DNA of 64,000 bases, from assembly GCF_039872745.1 (NCBI RefSeq), contig NZ_JBDPZD010000002.1, positions 620,001 through 684,000 of the forward strand, given 5' to 3'. The notes beneath the pieces were generated by a model. The model saw only the letters and a list, made by a program, of their open reading frames with translations, did not search any database and was not told the origin of the DNA. This document shows positions 24,809 through 34,475 of the stretch, piece by piece; within the stretch, counting starts at the first letter, position 1, and each line of letters starts with the position of its first letter. Made by a program: the position numbers and the translations under genes. Origin of the DNA: Pelomonas paludis. GTDB lineage: Bacteria > Pseudomonadota > Gammaproteobacteria > Burkholderiales > Burkholderiaceae_C.

Positions 24809-26242
24809 ATGCAGACCCCGTTTGACGAAATGAACCTGGCCACTGGCGGCCAGCGTCCCCACTACGACCGCTATGCCGGTTGGCTGGGTGCCCAGCCCGA
24901 GCAGCTGATGCGGGAGCGCCGCGAGCAGGCGGAGCTGATCTTCCGCCGCGTGGGCATCACCTTCGCCGTCTATGGCGACAAGGACAGCGGCGAGGGCACC
25001 GAGCGGCTCATTCCCTTCGACCTGATCCCCCGCGTCATCCCCAGCGACGAGTGGCGCAGCATGCAGGCCGGCCTGGCCCAACGCGTCACCGCCCTCAACC
25101 GCTTCCTGCACGACGTCTATCACGAGCAGGAGATCCTCAAGGCCGGCATCGTCCCGGCCGACCAGATCCTGAACAACAGCCAGTACCGCGCCGAGATGCA
25201 CGGCGTGGACGTGCCCGGCGGCGTCTACAGCCACATCGCGGGCGTTGACATCGTGCGCGCCGGCAACCCCGACGGCAGCGGCGACTACTACGTGCTGGAG
25301 GACAACCTGCGCGTGCCTAGCGGCGTGAGCTACATGCTGGAGAACCGCAAGATGATGATGCGGCTCTTCCCCGAGCTCTTTGCCCAGCACCGCGTGGCGC
25401 CGGTGGCCCACTACCCCGACCTGCTGCTCGACACCCTGCGCAGCGTGGCGCCCCAGGGCGTGTCCGACCCCACCGTGGTCGTGATGACGCCCGGCATGTA
25501 CAACTCGGCCTACTTCGAGCACGCCTTCCTGGCCCAGCAGATGGGCGTGGAGCTGGTCGAGGGCCAGGACCTGTTCGTCGACAACGGCTACGTCTACATG
25601 CGCACCACGCGCGGCCCCAAGCGGGTGGACGTGATCTACCGCCGCATCGACGACGACTTCCTCGACCCCAAGGTCTTCCGCGCCGACTCGCAGCTCGGCT
25701 GCGCGGGCCTGGTGGACGTCTACAAGGCCGGCAAGGTCACGCTCAGCAATGCCATCGGCACAGGGATCGCGGACGACAAGTCCATCTACCCCTATGTGCC
25801 CAAGATGATCGAGTTCTATCTCGGTGAGAAGCCCATCCTCAACAACGTCCCCACCTACGTCTGCCGCGACGAGAAGGACCTGGCCTACACCCTGGCCCAC
25901 CTGTCCGAGCTGGTGGTGAAGGAAGTGCACGGCGCCGGCGGCTACGGCATGCTCGTCGGCCCCGCCGCCAGCAAGACCGAGATCGAGGCCTTCCGCGCGC
26001 AGCTCATCGCCAACCCGCGCAACTACATCGCCCAGCCCACGCTGTCGCTGTCCACCTGCCCCACCTATGTGGAGAGCGGCATCGCCCCGCGCCACATCGA
26101 CCTGCGGCCCTTCGTGCTCTCGGGCAAGAACGTGCGCATGGTCCCCGGCGGGCTCACGCGCGTAGCGCTCAAGGAGGGCTCGCTGGTGGTCAACAGCAGC
26201 CAAGGTGGCGGCACCAAGGACACCTGGGTCCTGGAAGACTGA
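24809..26242 (+). CDS. Circularly permuted type 2 ATP-grasp ligase
   Basis: 477-aa predicted ATP-dependent carboxylate-amine ligase. Family motifs are intact: NNSQYRAEMHGVDVPGG, YYVLEDNLRVPSGVSYMLEN, YFEHAFLAQQMGVELVEG, VIYRRIDDDFLDP, then the ATP-grasp lysine K371 in VVKEVHGAGGYG with its glycine loop, and D431 in RHIDLRPFVL and PGGLTRVAL. Such genes always travel with alpha-E and transglutaminase genes and are predicted to make or modify small peptides; no product is known. It is the first gene of a three-gene operon, with an alpha-E gene 16 bases downstream. A divergent fused paralogue lies at 34476. Confidence 0.9.
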   Translation: MQTPFDEMNLATGGQRPHYDRYAGWLGAQPEQLMRERREQAELIFRRVGITFAVYGDKDSGEGTERLIPFDLIPRVIPSDEWRSMQAGLAQRVTALNRFLHDVYHEQEILKAGIVPADQILNNSQYRAEMHGVDVPGGVYSHIAGVDIVRAGNPDGSGDYYVLEDNLRVPSGVSYMLENRKMMMRLFPELFAQHRVAPVAHYPDLLLDTLRSVAPQGVSDPTVVVMTPGMYNSAYFEHAFLAQQMGVELVEGQDLFVDNGYVYMRTTRGPKRVDVIYRRIDDDFLDPKVFRADSQLGCAGLVDVYKAGKVTLSNAIGTGIADDKSIYPYVPKMIEFYLGEKPILNNVPTYVCRDEKDLAYTLAHLSELVVKEVHGAGGYGMLVGPAASKTEIEAFRAQLIANPRNYIAQPTLSLSTCPTYVESGIAPRHIDLRPFVLSGKNVRMVPGGLTRVALKEGSLVVNSSQGGGTKDTWVLED

Positions 26243-26258
26243 CGAGGGGACACGAGGA

Positions 26259-27197
26259 ATGCTTTCAAGAACCGCTGATCACCTGTTCTGGCTAAGCCGC
26301 TACATCGAACGGGCCGAAAACACCGCCCGCATGCTGGACATCGCCTACCAGACGTCCCTGCAACCCCAGTCCCAGGACGAAGCCGCGCAGACCTGGCGCA
26401 GCCAGCTCTCCATCTCCGAGCTGGACGCGCTCTATGCCAAGGGCTACGACAAGGCCGACAGCCGCAGCGTCATGCAGTTCATGGTGGCCGACGAGAACAA
26501 CCTTTCGTCCATCTTCTGCTGCCTGCGCGCCGCGCGTGAGAACGCGCGGGCCGTGCGCGGGGCGCTGACGACCGAGGTCTGGGAGACCATGAACCAGACC
26601 TGGCTGGAGTTCCGCAAGTTGCTAAAAGGGGACTGGCAGCGCGACCCCGGCACGCTGTTCGAGTGGGTCAAGTACCGCAGCCACCTCTCGCGCGGCGTGA
26701 CCGTGGGCACCATGCTGCAGGACGAAGCTTTCCACTTCATACGCATCGGCTCCTTCCTGGAGCGCGCCGACAACACGGCTCGCTTGCTCGACGTCAAGTT
26801 CCACCGCGACCCGAGCAGCCAGACGCAAGGCGAGACCGACTCGGCGCGCGACTTCTACTACTGGTCGGCCGTGCTGCGCTCGGTCTCGGGCTTCGAGATC
26901 TATCGCAAGGTCTACAGCAATGTGATCCAGCCAGAGAAGGTGGCCGAGCTCCTGATCCTGCGGCCCGACATGCCCCGCTCCTTGTCACACTGCATCACCA
27001 GAATGGTGGCCAATCTCAAGCGTGTGGCCAATGCCCAATCGGCCGAGACCCTGCGCCAGGCGGGGCGCCTCGAAGCCTCGCTCGCCTTTGGCCGCATCGA
27101 CGAGATCCTCGACACCGGCCTGCACCCCTTCCTGGAAGACTTCCTCGTCAAAGTGGGCGGCCTGGGCCAAGGCATCAGCCGCGATTTCTTGGTGTAG
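26259..27197 (+). CDS. Alpha-E domain protein
   Basis: 312-aa all-helical protein of the alpha-E family, named for a conserved glutamate-containing helix. The signature is at the N-terminus, HLFWLSRYIERAENTARMLD. Homologues always accompany circularly permuted ATP-grasp proteins and are thought to form part of the same enzyme complex; the reaction is unknown. ATG 26259 is chosen; the longer frame overlaps the ATP-grasp gene. It lies 16 bases after the ATP-grasp gene, and the fused paralogue at 34476 carries both domains in one chain, which supports physical association. Confidence 0.9.
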   Translation: MLSRTADHLFWLSRYIERAENTARMLDIAYQTSLQPQSQDEAAQTWRSQLSISELDALYAKGYDKADSRSVMQFMVADENNLSSIFCCLRAARENARAVRGALTTEVWETMNQTWLEFRKLLKGDWQRDPGTLFEWVKYRSHLSRGVTVGTMLQDEAFHFIRIGSFLERADNTARLLDVKFHRDPSSQTQGETDSARDFYYWSAVLRSVSGFEIYRKVYSNVIQPEKVAELLILRPDMPRSLSHCITRMVANLKRVANAQSAETLRQAGRLEASLAFGRIDEILDTGLHPFLEDFLVKVGGLGQGISRDFLV

Positions 27198-27208
27198 CCC
27201 ACCCCGTA

Positions 27209-27273
27209 CCGGCTGCGCCGGCCCCCTCAAGGGGGCACTCCCAGACGCCCGGCAGAGCCGGCTCGTCGGGAGT
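27209..27273. repeat. Three consecutive intergenic hairpins
   Basis: Between the alpha-E and transglutaminase genes: CCGGC-TGC-GCCGG (27209-27221), GCCCCC-TCAA-GGGGGC (27221-27236) and an ACTCCC/GGGAGT pair (27237-27273) enclosing a smaller GCC-rich stem. The style is that of short interspersed palindromic elements of Burkholderiales genomes (from memory). A similar hairpin array lies between hisA and hisF. Confidence 0.6.
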
Positions 27274-27327
27274 CGTTGAGTAATTCGGATTCCCGTCAGC
27301 CGCACACCCTGCGGTGGAGATTGCAAG

Positions 27328-30300
27328 ATGTCCATCCACGTTGCCCTCAAGCACGTCACCCGCTACCGCTACGACCGGCCCGTGTCCCTGGGCCCCCAGG
27401 TCATCCGCCTGCGGCCAGCGCCGCATTGCCGCACGCCGGTGCTGTCGTACTCGCTGCGCGTGGACCCCGACAAGCACTTCATCAACTGGCAGCAAGACCC
27501 CTTCTCCAATCACCTCGCGCGCTACGTCTTCCCCGAGAAGACCACCGAGTTCACCGTCACGGTGGACCTGGTGGCCGAGATGTCGGTCTACAACCCCTTC
27601 GACTTCTTCCTGGAGCCGAGCAGCCAGCACTTCCCGTTCAAGTACGAAGAGGACGTGCAGGTCGAACTCGCGCCCTACCTGCAGGCCGAGCCCCTGACGC
27701 CGCTGCTCAAAGGCTTGCTCGACGGCATCGACCGCAGCGAGCGCGGCACCGTCGACTTCCTCGTTGACCTGAACATGCAGCTGCACCAGCGGGTCGAGTA
27801 CCTGATCCGCCTGGAGCCCGGCGTGCAAACGCCCGAGGAGACCCTGGAGAAGGCCTCAGGCTCCTGCCGCGACAGTGCCTGGCTGATGGTCCAGGTGCTG
27901 CGCCACCTGGGCCTGGCCGCGCGCTTCGCCTCGGGCTATCTGATCCAGCTCACGCCCGACCAGAAAGCGCTCGACGGCCCGAGTGGCACCGAGGTCGATT
28001 TCACCGACCTGCACGCCTGGTGCGAGGTCTTCCTGCCCGGCGCCGGCTGGATCGGGCTTGACCCCACCTCGGGCCTCTTCGCGGGCGAAGGCCATCTGCC
28101 GCTGGCCTGCACGCCGCAGCCCAGCAGCGCCGCGCCCATCAGCGGTGCGGTGGACGAGTGCGAGGTGGAGTTCGGCCACGAGATGGTGGTCACCCGCGTC
28201 TGGGAGGCACCGCGCGTCACCAAGCCCTATAGCGAGGCGCAGTGGCAGCAGGTGCTGCAGCTGGGTGACCAGGTTGATGCCGAGCTGGACGCTGGCGATG
28301 TGCGCCTCACCATGGGCGGCGAGCCCACCTTTGTCTCCATCGACGACCGCGACGGCGCCGAATGGAACACCGACGCCCTCGGCCCCACCAAGCGCCTCTA
28401 CGCCCAAAGCCTGGTGCACAAGCTGCGCGAGGAATACGGCCGCGGCGGCTTCCTGCACTTTGGCCAAGGCAAGTGGTACCCGGGCGAGCAATTGCCGCGC
28501 TGGGCGCTGTCCATCCACTGGCGCGCGGACGGCCAGACCTGCTGGCGCAACCCCGACTGGTTTGCCGACGAGCGGGAAGGTCACGCCTACACCAGCGAGC
28601 ACGCCCAGCTCTTCATGCAGGCGCTGACGCGCAACCTCGGCCTCTCCGATGAGCACGTAGAGCCCGGCTACGAAGACACCTGGTACTACCTGTGGCGCGA
28701 GCGCCGCCTGCCCGTCAACGTCGACCCCTTCGACAGCAAGCTCGACGACGAGCTGGAGCGCGTGCGCCTGCGCCGCGTCTTCCAGCAGGGGCTGGACAGC
28801 GTCGTCGGCTATGTGCTGCCGCTGGAGCGTGGTGACACCCGCCTCGGCGGCCCGAGCTGGAAGACCGGGCCCTGGTTCGTCCGCGACGAGCGGCTCTACC
28901 TGATGCCGGGCGACTCGCCCATGGGCTACCGCCTGCCGCTCGACTCACTCCCCTGGGTCACCAAGGGCGACTACCCCTATCTGCACGAGCGCGACCCCTT
29001 TGCCGAGCGGCCACCGCTTGCGGCCAGCTACCTGCCGCGCGCGGCCGGCGGCGCCCTCAATGTGGCCGGCGACACACGCAAACAGGCCAAGCTGCCAGGC
29101 TCAGCCCTGCCCGGCACCGGCCAGCCCGGCGTGCAAACCCAGCACGACCAGAACCCCTACCCGCAGCGTTTCGTCAGCGACGCCAGCGTCACGCGCACGG
29201 CGCTGTGCGTCGAGGCGCGCGACCCGCGCCGGGCCAATGGCCCCAAGGCCGAGGCCCAGGGCAGCAAGACCGGCGTGCTCTATGTCTTCATGCCGCCGCT
29301 GGCCAATCTGGAGCACTACCTGGAGCTGCTCGAAGCCATCGAGCTGAGCTGCGAGGACACGGGCTTCAAGATCGTGCTCGAAGGCTATGGCCCGCCGCGC
29401 GACAGCCGCCTCAAGCAGCTGGCCGTCACGCCCGACCCCGGCGTCATCGAGGTCAACATCCACCCGGCTCACAACTGGGGCGAGCTGGTCCAGCACACCG
29501 AGTTCCTGTACGAGGCGGCGCGGCTCTCGCGGCTCTCGACCGAGAAGTTCATGATCGACGGCCGCCACAGCGGCACCGGCGGCGGCAACCACTTCGTGCT
29601 GGGCGGCGCTTGCGCCGCGGACTCGCCCTTCCTGCGCCGGCCCGACCTGCTCGCCTCGCTGCTGGCCTACTGGCACAACCACCCGTCCTTGAGCTATCTG
29701 TTCAGCGGCCTCTTCATCGGCCCCACCAGCCAGGCACCGCGCGTGGACGAAGCGCGCAATGACCAGCTGCGTGAGTTGGAGATTGCGCTGGCCGAGATCC
29801 ACGCCGCGAGTGAACGCTACGGCAAGGCCATGCCCCCATGGCTGGTGGACCGCACGCTGCGCAATGTGCTGATCGACGTCACCGGCAACACGCACCGCAG
29901 CGAGTTCTGCATCGACAAGCTCTACTCGCCCGACACCAGCACCGGGCGCCTGGGCCTGCTGGAGCTGCGCGCCTTTGAGATGCCGCCCCATGCGCGCATG
30001 AGCATCGTCCAGCAGCTGCTGATGCGGGCCCTGGTGGCGCGCTTCTGGGCCAAGCCTTACAAGGCCAAGCTGGTCCGCTGGGGCACCGAGCTGCACGACC
30101 GCTTCCTGCTGCCGCACTTCATCCAGCAAGACTTTGCCGATGTGCTGGAGGACATGCAGCAGGCCGGCTATGCGATGGACCCGAGCTGGTTTGCACCGCA
30201 CTTCGAGTTCCGCTTCCCCAAACTCGGCGAGTTCGCAGCGCGCGGTGTGCATGTCAGCGTCCGCGCCGCGCTCGAACCCTGGCATGTGATGGGCGAAGAA

Positions 30301-30753
30301 GGCGCACCGGGCGGCACCGTCCGCTATGTGGACTCGTCGCTGGAGCGTGTCGAGCTCAAGGTCACCGGCCTCATCGACCCGCGCCATGTGCTGACCGTGA
30401 ACGGCGTGTCCGTCCCACTGCAGCCCACCGGCCGCGTGGGCGAGTACGTGGCCGGCGTGCGCTACCGCGCCTGGCTGCCGCCCTCGGCCCTGCACCCCAC
30501 CATCGGCATCCACGCCCCGCTCACCATCGACCTCGTCGACAGCTGGATGCAACGCTCCCTGGGCGGCTGCCGCTACCACGTCGCCCACCCGGGCGGCCGC
30601 AACTACAGCACCCTGCCCGTCAACGCCTACGAGGCCGAAAGCCGCCGCCTGGCGCGCTTCGAGGCCATGGGCCACACGCCGGGCCGCATCGAGGCGGGCG
30701 AGCCCCAGCGCAGCCTGGAGTTCCCGTTCACGCTGGATTTGCGCAAGTGCTGA
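27328..30753 (+). CDS. Transglutaminase-like / DUF2126 protein
   Basis: 1141-aa cytoplasmic protein. The N-terminal transglutaminase-like cysteine protease domain (about 1-290) opens with VALKHVTRYRYDRPVSLGPQ and has the triad Cys180 (GSCRDSAW), His229 (DLHAWCEVF) and Asp245 (GLDPTSG). The remaining 850 residues are DUF2126, beginning near DVRLTMGGEPTFVSIDD; its catalytic nature is unknown, though GGGNHFVLGGA and HRSEFCIDKLY suggest a glutamine-synthetase-like amidoligase fold. It is the last gene of the ATP-grasp operon and is thought to act on the same peptide. It ends 1 base before the convergent regulator gene. Confidence 0.92.
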   Translation: MSIHVALKHVTRYRYDRPVSLGPQVIRLRPAPHCRTPVLSYSLRVDPDKHFINWQQDPFSNHLARYVFPEKTTEFTVTVDLVAEMSVYNPFDFFLEPSSQHFPFKYEEDVQVELAPYLQAEPLTPLLKGLLDGIDRSERGTVDFLVDLNMQLHQRVEYLIRLEPGVQTPEETLEKASGSCRDSAWLMVQVLRHLGLAARFASGYLIQLTPDQKALDGPSGTEVDFTDLHAWCEVFLPGAGWIGLDPTSGLFAGEGHLPLACTPQPSSAAPISGAVDECEVEFGHEMVVTRVWEAPRVTKPYSEAQWQQVLQLGDQVDAELDAGDVRLTMGGEPTFVSIDDRDGAEWNTDALGPTKRLYAQSLVHKLREEYGRGGFLHFGQGKWYPGEQLPRWALSIHWRADGQTCWRNPDWFADEREGHAYTSEHAQLFMQALTRNLGLSDEHVEPGYEDTWYYLWRERRLPVNVDPFDSKLDDELERVRLRRVFQQGLDSVVGYVLPLERGDTRLGGPSWKTGPWFVRDERLYLMPGDSPMGYRLPLDSLPWVTKGDYPYLHERDPFAERPPLAASYLPRAAGGALNVAGDTRKQAKLPGSALPGTGQPGVQTQHDQNPYPQRFVSDASVTRTALCVEARDPRRANGPKAEAQGSKTGVLYVFMPPLANLEHYLELLEAIELSCEDTGFKIVLEGYGPPRDSRLKQLAVTPDPGVIEVNIHPAHNWGELVQHTEFLYEAARLSRLSTEKFMIDGRHSGTGGGNHFVLGGACAADSPFLRRPDLLASLLAYWHNHPSLSYLFSGLFIGPTSQAPRVDEARNDQLRELEIALAEIHAASERYGKAMPPWLVDRTLRNVLIDVTGNTHRSEFCIDKLYSPDTSTGRLGLLELRAFEMPPHARMSIVQQLLMRALVARFWAKPYKAKLVRWGTELHDRFLLPHFIQQDFADVLEDMQQAGYAMDPSWFAPHFEFRFPKLGEFAARGVHVSVRAALEPWHVMGEEGAPGGTVRYVDSSLERVELKVTGLIDPRHVLTVNGVSVPLQPTGRVGEYVAGVRYRAWLPPSALHPTIGIHAPLTIDLVDSWMQRSLGGCRYHVAHPGGRNYSTLPVNAYEAESRRLARFEAMGHTPGRIEAGEPQRSLEFPFTLDLRKC

Positions 30754-30754
30754 A

Positions 30755-31439
30755 CTAGTCGATCAGCCCGCTGTCCCGCGCCAGGTTGACGGCCTGCAGG
30801 CGGTTCCTTGCATCCAGCTTTTGGTGGCAGCGGCGCAGATGAGTGTTCACCGTGTGCAGCGACAGCCCGAGGCGGCTGGCAACCTCGGGCCCACTGTGGC
30901 CTTGTGAGACCAAGGTCAGGATCTCGGCCTCGCGCGCCGTGAGGCGTTTGGACGGGGTCTCGGGCTGCTTGCCGGACGGCGCCAGGTCCTCTGCGAAGCG
31001 GCTGAGCAAATGGCGCGCCACCTGGGGCGAGACGGGCGCGTCGCCTTCGGCCACATCGAGCACCGCACGCACCAGATCCTCGTCACTCGCATCCTTGATG
31101 CAGGTAGCCGCGCGCCCCGGCCGCAAAGGCGGGCAGCACGCGCCGGTCATCCGCGAACACCGAGATGACCAGCGCCTGGGCCTGCGCCAGCTCGGTCCGC
31201 ATGACCCGGATCACGTCGGTTCCGTCGCCATCGGGCAGGCCCAGGTCCACCAGCAACACGTCGATGGCCGGCCGCTGCCGCAACACACGCAAGGCCTCCT
31301 GGGCCGAGCCCGTGGCGCCGAACAGGCGCAAGCGCGGGCAGGTCTGCACGGCCCGGCAGAAGTCGTCGCGCAGGGCATCGTCGTCCTCGACGATGTAGAT
31401 GTTCAGTGACCCTGGCTCTGACTCAGGCGCGCGGCGCAT
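30755..31439 (-). pseudogene. NarL/FixJ-type response regulator with a frameshift
   Basis: Two overlapping frames together make one typical response regulator. Upstream part (31439-31083): receiver with VEDDDALRDDF, phospho-acceptor in VLLVDLGLPDG and YLHQGCE before a stop. Downstream part (from 31150): IKDASDEDLVRAV and a LuxR-type helix-turn-helix (LTAREAEILTLVSQGHSGPEVASR, of which residues LTAREAEILTLV are the core). Removing one base near 31100 joins GYL to IKDAS, restoring the conserved YLxKD end of the receiver. The upstream start lies 9 bases after the DISM kinase stop, so it was that kinase's partner. Alternatives are a sequencing error or a real mutation. Confidence 0.8.
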
Positions 31440-31448
31440 GGGGCCGCA

Positions 31449-33218
31449 TCATGCCTGCTTGGCAGCAGGCAAGACGAGACGCACCACGGTGCCGCCCGCA
31501 GCGCCTGGGCCCACTTCAAGCTGGCCACCCAGCCTCTCGGCGCGGCACCGCATATGGTCCAGCCCCCGGCCGCGCTGAAGGGCCGGGAGCGGGCCTTTGC
31601 CCAGGCCCACGCCGTCGTCGCCAATGCACAGCTCGCAGCCACCCGGCACCGGCGCCAAGCTCACGCTGACGACCCGGGGCTGGCCATGCTGCAAGGCATT
31701 GCTCAAGGCCTCCTGCAGGATGCGCAGCACCTGCAAGGCTTGCAGCGCCGACAAGGGGTGCGGTCGCGGTAAGGCTTGCACGTCCCACTGCAAGGCGATG
31801 CCCAGCGCCTCCAACTGCGGCTGGGTGCGCTCGCGCCAATGCTGCATCAGGGTCTGCAACTCCTGCGCGGCGCCCTCCTGGGCCTCCATGACCAGGCGCA
31901 GGTCGGTCAGCGCGTTCTGGATGGCTTGCACGACGACGCTGCGCGGCGCGTCCTCCCGGCGCGCCAGGCGCAGACCCGTCACCAGCTGCGAGCCAATACC
32001 GTCGTGCATCTCCAGCAGCATGCGCTGGCGCTCTTCCATCGCGCCTTGCTGGCGTTGCTGCGCCGCAGCCTCACGCTGCTGCGCCAGCCGCTGGGCGGCC
32101 AGCCCGAACAGCACCAGCACCAACGGTAGGGCACAGCCTGGCTCCAGCATGAAGGGTTCATGCGAAACCACGCCCTGCACCATCAGCATCAGCTGCAAAG
32201 GGCCGGCAAACCACAGCAGCTCGCTCCCCACCAGCAGCAGGGCCGCCCAACTGCGCACGCGCCAGGCCCAGCGCAGCAGCATCACGGTGGTCATGAAGCG
32301 CAGCACGGTGGTGGGAATGAAGAGCAAGCCCAGGACCGACTGCGTGGGCTCCAGGATCAACACCAACACGCTACCCACCAAAGCCAGGCCCGACCCCAAC
32401 TGCAAGGCCCGCGGGAACCAGGACCAACTGCTGCCGCTGAGGCGCCACAGCAGGGTCAGCAAGGCCCAGTGGAAGGCGATCCATACCGCCGTCACCAGCG
32501 ACACGGCCGCGCGCCACGGCAGGGGCAGATCGGCCAGCAGGTAGAGCCCCGTCTGCAGCAGCCACAGCACGGTCGTCGTCACGACCAGGCCCAGCAGCAG
32601 CAGGCGCTCGCGCCACCACAGGCGCAGGCCAAACACCAAGCCCGCCAGCAACAGCACAAACAGCACCTGGGGCACCACCCGCTGCGCCGCATGACGCAGC
32701 AGGTACTCGCCACGCAAAGCCTGCGGGCTGCCGATGAGGGGGTTGGACAGCCAGGCGGCGGTGACGCGGTCCGCCCGCAGCCTGACCAGCAATTCGTTGT
32801 GCCCCACGCGGAACAGCCCGCCGGGTAGCACGATCCACTGCGGCTCGTTCAGCATATTGGTGCCGGCCGGCCCGCCAGGCTGCTCGAAGCGCACACCTGG
32901 GTTCAACAGCGAGCCATTGAGGCGGAACTCCGCCGTCAGCGCGACCCGGTGCACCAGCAGCACCAAGGGCTCGGCGGGCAGCTCGGCGAGCTCAAAGGAG
33001 AACCGCAGCCAGTAGGTGCTGAGCCCCGCCTGCGGGTGCTGGGCAAAGACCTCGGGCACACGCGCCGGAGTCCAGCCAGCCAAAGGCGCTTGCGTACCCT
33101 CCGTGACGGCGATTTCGGCCTCGCTCAGGCGCAAGGTCTCGAAGCTGCGCGGCTGCGCCGAGGCGGCCCAGGGCAGGAGCCCGACCAGCGAGATCACAAG
33201 CAGCCAACGCCGGATCAT
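31449..33218 (-). CDS. DISM-type sensor histidine kinase
   Basis: 589-aa membrane kinase. Signal peptide (about 1-21), an extracytoplasmic 7TMR-DISM ligand domain (about 25-170, with LSTYWLRFSFEL), a seven-helix membrane region (about 185-385), then a HisKA_3 dimerisation helix with phospho-His in LLEMHDGIGSQL and a small HATPase (QEALSNALQHG, GDDGVGLG, GRGLDHMRCRAE). This type pairs with NarL/FixJ regulators; its neighbour 9 bases downstream is one but appears frameshifted. The ligand is unknown; DISM domains often bind carbohydrates or small organic molecules. Confidence 0.88.
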   Translation of the reverse strand: MIRRWLLVISLVGLLPWAASAQPRSFETLRLSEAEIAVTEGTQAPLAGWTPARVPEVFAQHPQAGLSTYWLRFSFELAELPAEPLVLLVHRVALTAEFRLNGSLLNPGVRFEQPGGPAGTNMLNEPQWIVLPGGLFRVGHNELLVRLRADRVTAAWLSNPLIGSPQALRGEYLLRHAAQRVVPQVLFVLLLAGLVFGLRLWWRERLLLLGLVVTTTVLWLLQTGLYLLADLPLPWRAAVSLVTAVWIAFHWALLTLLWRLSGSSWSWFPRALQLGSGLALVGSVLVLILEPTQSVLGLLFIPTTVLRFMTTVMLLRWAWRVRSWAALLLVGSELLWFAGPLQLMLMVQGVVSHEPFMLEPGCALPLVLVLFGLAAQRLAQQREAAAQQRQQGAMEERQRMLLEMHDGIGSQLVTGLRLARREDAPRSVVVQAIQNALTDLRLVMEAQEGAAQELQTLMQHWRERTQPQLEALGIALQWDVQALPRPHPLSALQALQVLRILQEALSNALQHGQPRVVSVSLAPVPGGCELCIGDDGVGLGKGPLPALQRGRGLDHMRCRAERLGGQLEVGPGAAGGTVVRLVLPAAKQA

Positions 33219-33272
33219 TGCGTCAGCAGCGGAGGCGCTTGGGGTTCATCGCCCCATTCTGGCCGACGGCAC

Positions 33273-33968
33273 TCAGGCGCGCGGGCGGCGCCGTGGCCAT
33301 GCGACGAGAGCGCCGGCCAGGGCCACCAGCGCGAGCGATGAAGGCTCTGGCACGGCAGCCGTGGGCACCGCGTCATAGGCGTAGGTCACCGTGACCCAGG
33401 AGCCATAGGGGTTGCCAGTGATCCGCCGGGCATCGCGCAGCCCGGAGGTGACGGCCACATACGGCCCGTCGAAGAAGACCCTGAACGTGCCCGGCCCCGT
33501 GAACAAAGCCAAAGTCTCCGCGTCGGTCGCCGAGTCTGCGTCCGCATCGTGAACACCCAAGAAGAGGCCACATTGGTTGTAGCCGTTGGTAATGGGGCAA
33601 TTCCTGGAGAGCGAAGACTCGCTCAGCAGATGCAGGCCGATCGTGCCCAGCTCAAAATCGACAAACCCCTTCGAGGTGGCCTGCACAAGGCTGTCGCACG
33701 CGTCCGCACCGTCAGGGCACCTGGGTCGGCTCTCGACGGTGCTTCCCCAGTTGAACCGCGCTTCGAGCGTCACCTCTTTCAAGGTGCCGAGTGAAGCGTC
33801 GAACTTCGGCAGGTTGAACAACGATTTGCCACTCCCATCAGAGAGCGGATAGGACACGACCTCTGCCGCGACCCCGCTTGCCAGGCTCCCCAACACCACC
33901 AGCGCGACAAATCCGCGCATCCGTCGGCGCAGCCCTGCGCCCCAGCTTTGGCCCGAAGTTCGATTCAT
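33273..33968 (-). CDS. PEP-CTERM sorted secreted protein
   Basis: 231-aa exported protein. Signal segment after a basic start (RRMRGFVALVVLGSLASGVAA) and a C-terminal PEP-CTERM tripartite tail: VPEPSS, hydrophobic LALVALAGALVAW, basic PRRRPRA. The middle has paired cysteines (RCPDGADAC, NCPITNGYNQC) and no clear domain. Proteins with this tail are processed by exosortase and released or kept at the surface in EPS-producing bacteria; no exosortase is in the window. ATG 33968 follows AGAGGA by 6-7 bases; the longer frame to 33992 is less likely. Confidence 0.85.
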   Translation of the reverse strand: MNRTSGQSWGAGLRRRMRGFVALVVLGSLASGVAAEVVSYPLSDGSGKSLFNLPKFDASLGTLKEVTLEARFNWGSTVESRPRCPDGADACDSLVQATSKGFVDFELGTIGLHLLSESSLSRNCPITNGYNQCGLFLGVHDADADSATDAETLALFTGPGTFRVFFDGPYVAVTSGLRDARRITGNPYGSWVTVTYAYDAVPTAAVPEPSSLALVALAGALVAWPRRRPRA

Positions 33969-34143
33969 GGTCTTTCCTCTCATCGTGCTCAAAGGCTATC
34001 GACCCGCCCTTGCCGCGCCCATCGCACGATCTGAGTAGCACCCCCGACCTGAGGGGGCACGCCGGCAGCAGACGGGCATCCAGCCCGCATCAGCACCCCG
34101 ATGGCATCATCCGGACTCCCTGACGCTTCGGCCCCTTGCCACC

Positions 34144-34434
34144 ATGACGCTCCGCCCCACTCCCTGGACCGCCGCCGCCGCCGGCGTGCTGGCAGCCCTC
34201 GTCTGGCCGCTGCTGTGGGCCAAGTTTGGCGGCAGCACCGAACAGGGTGGGTTTGAGCTGATCGTGGCCACGCTGGTCGTGATCGCTTTGCCCGCACATG
34301 CCTTTGTGGTGGGCTTTGGACCCTCGCAGGCGGCGGCGGAGCGGCGGCTGGACACCGACCTGCTCAAGCGCATCGGCTGGTGGCTGTCTGCCGCTGCGGG
34401 CGTGACGTTGCTGCGCGGCGTCACGGGCCTGTAG
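34144..34434 (+). CDS. Small two-helix membrane protein
   Basis: 96-aa hypothetical protein with hydrophobic segments WTAAAAGVLAALVWPLLW and FELIVATLVVIALPAHAFVV, and possibly a third near the C-terminus (WWLSAAAGVTLLRG). No family is recognised. It ends 41 bases before the fused ATP-grasp/alpha-E gene on the same strand and could be co-transcribed, giving that cytoplasmic complex a membrane partner (inference). No strong ribosome site is seen. Confidence 0.65.
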   Translation: MTLRPTPWTAAAAGVLAALVWPLLWAKFGGSTEQGGFELIVATLVVIALPAHAFVVGFGPSQAAAERRLDTDLLKRIGWWLSAAAGVTLLRGVTGL

Positions 34435-34475
34435 GCCGAATCTCGTCAGATCAAGGCAAGGCGGCAGCACGGACA

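Noticed and set aside
31083..31439. Two separate genes instead of one frameshifted regulator
   Set aside because: The first part stops exactly where the conserved receiver end should continue, and the second starts in its middle; one base change rejoins them.
34027..34067. CCCCCGACCTGAGGGGG as a terminator between the PEP-CTERM gene and the small membrane gene
   Set aside because: Short G/C stem without T-tract between divergent starts; it looks more like a degraded palindromic repeat.
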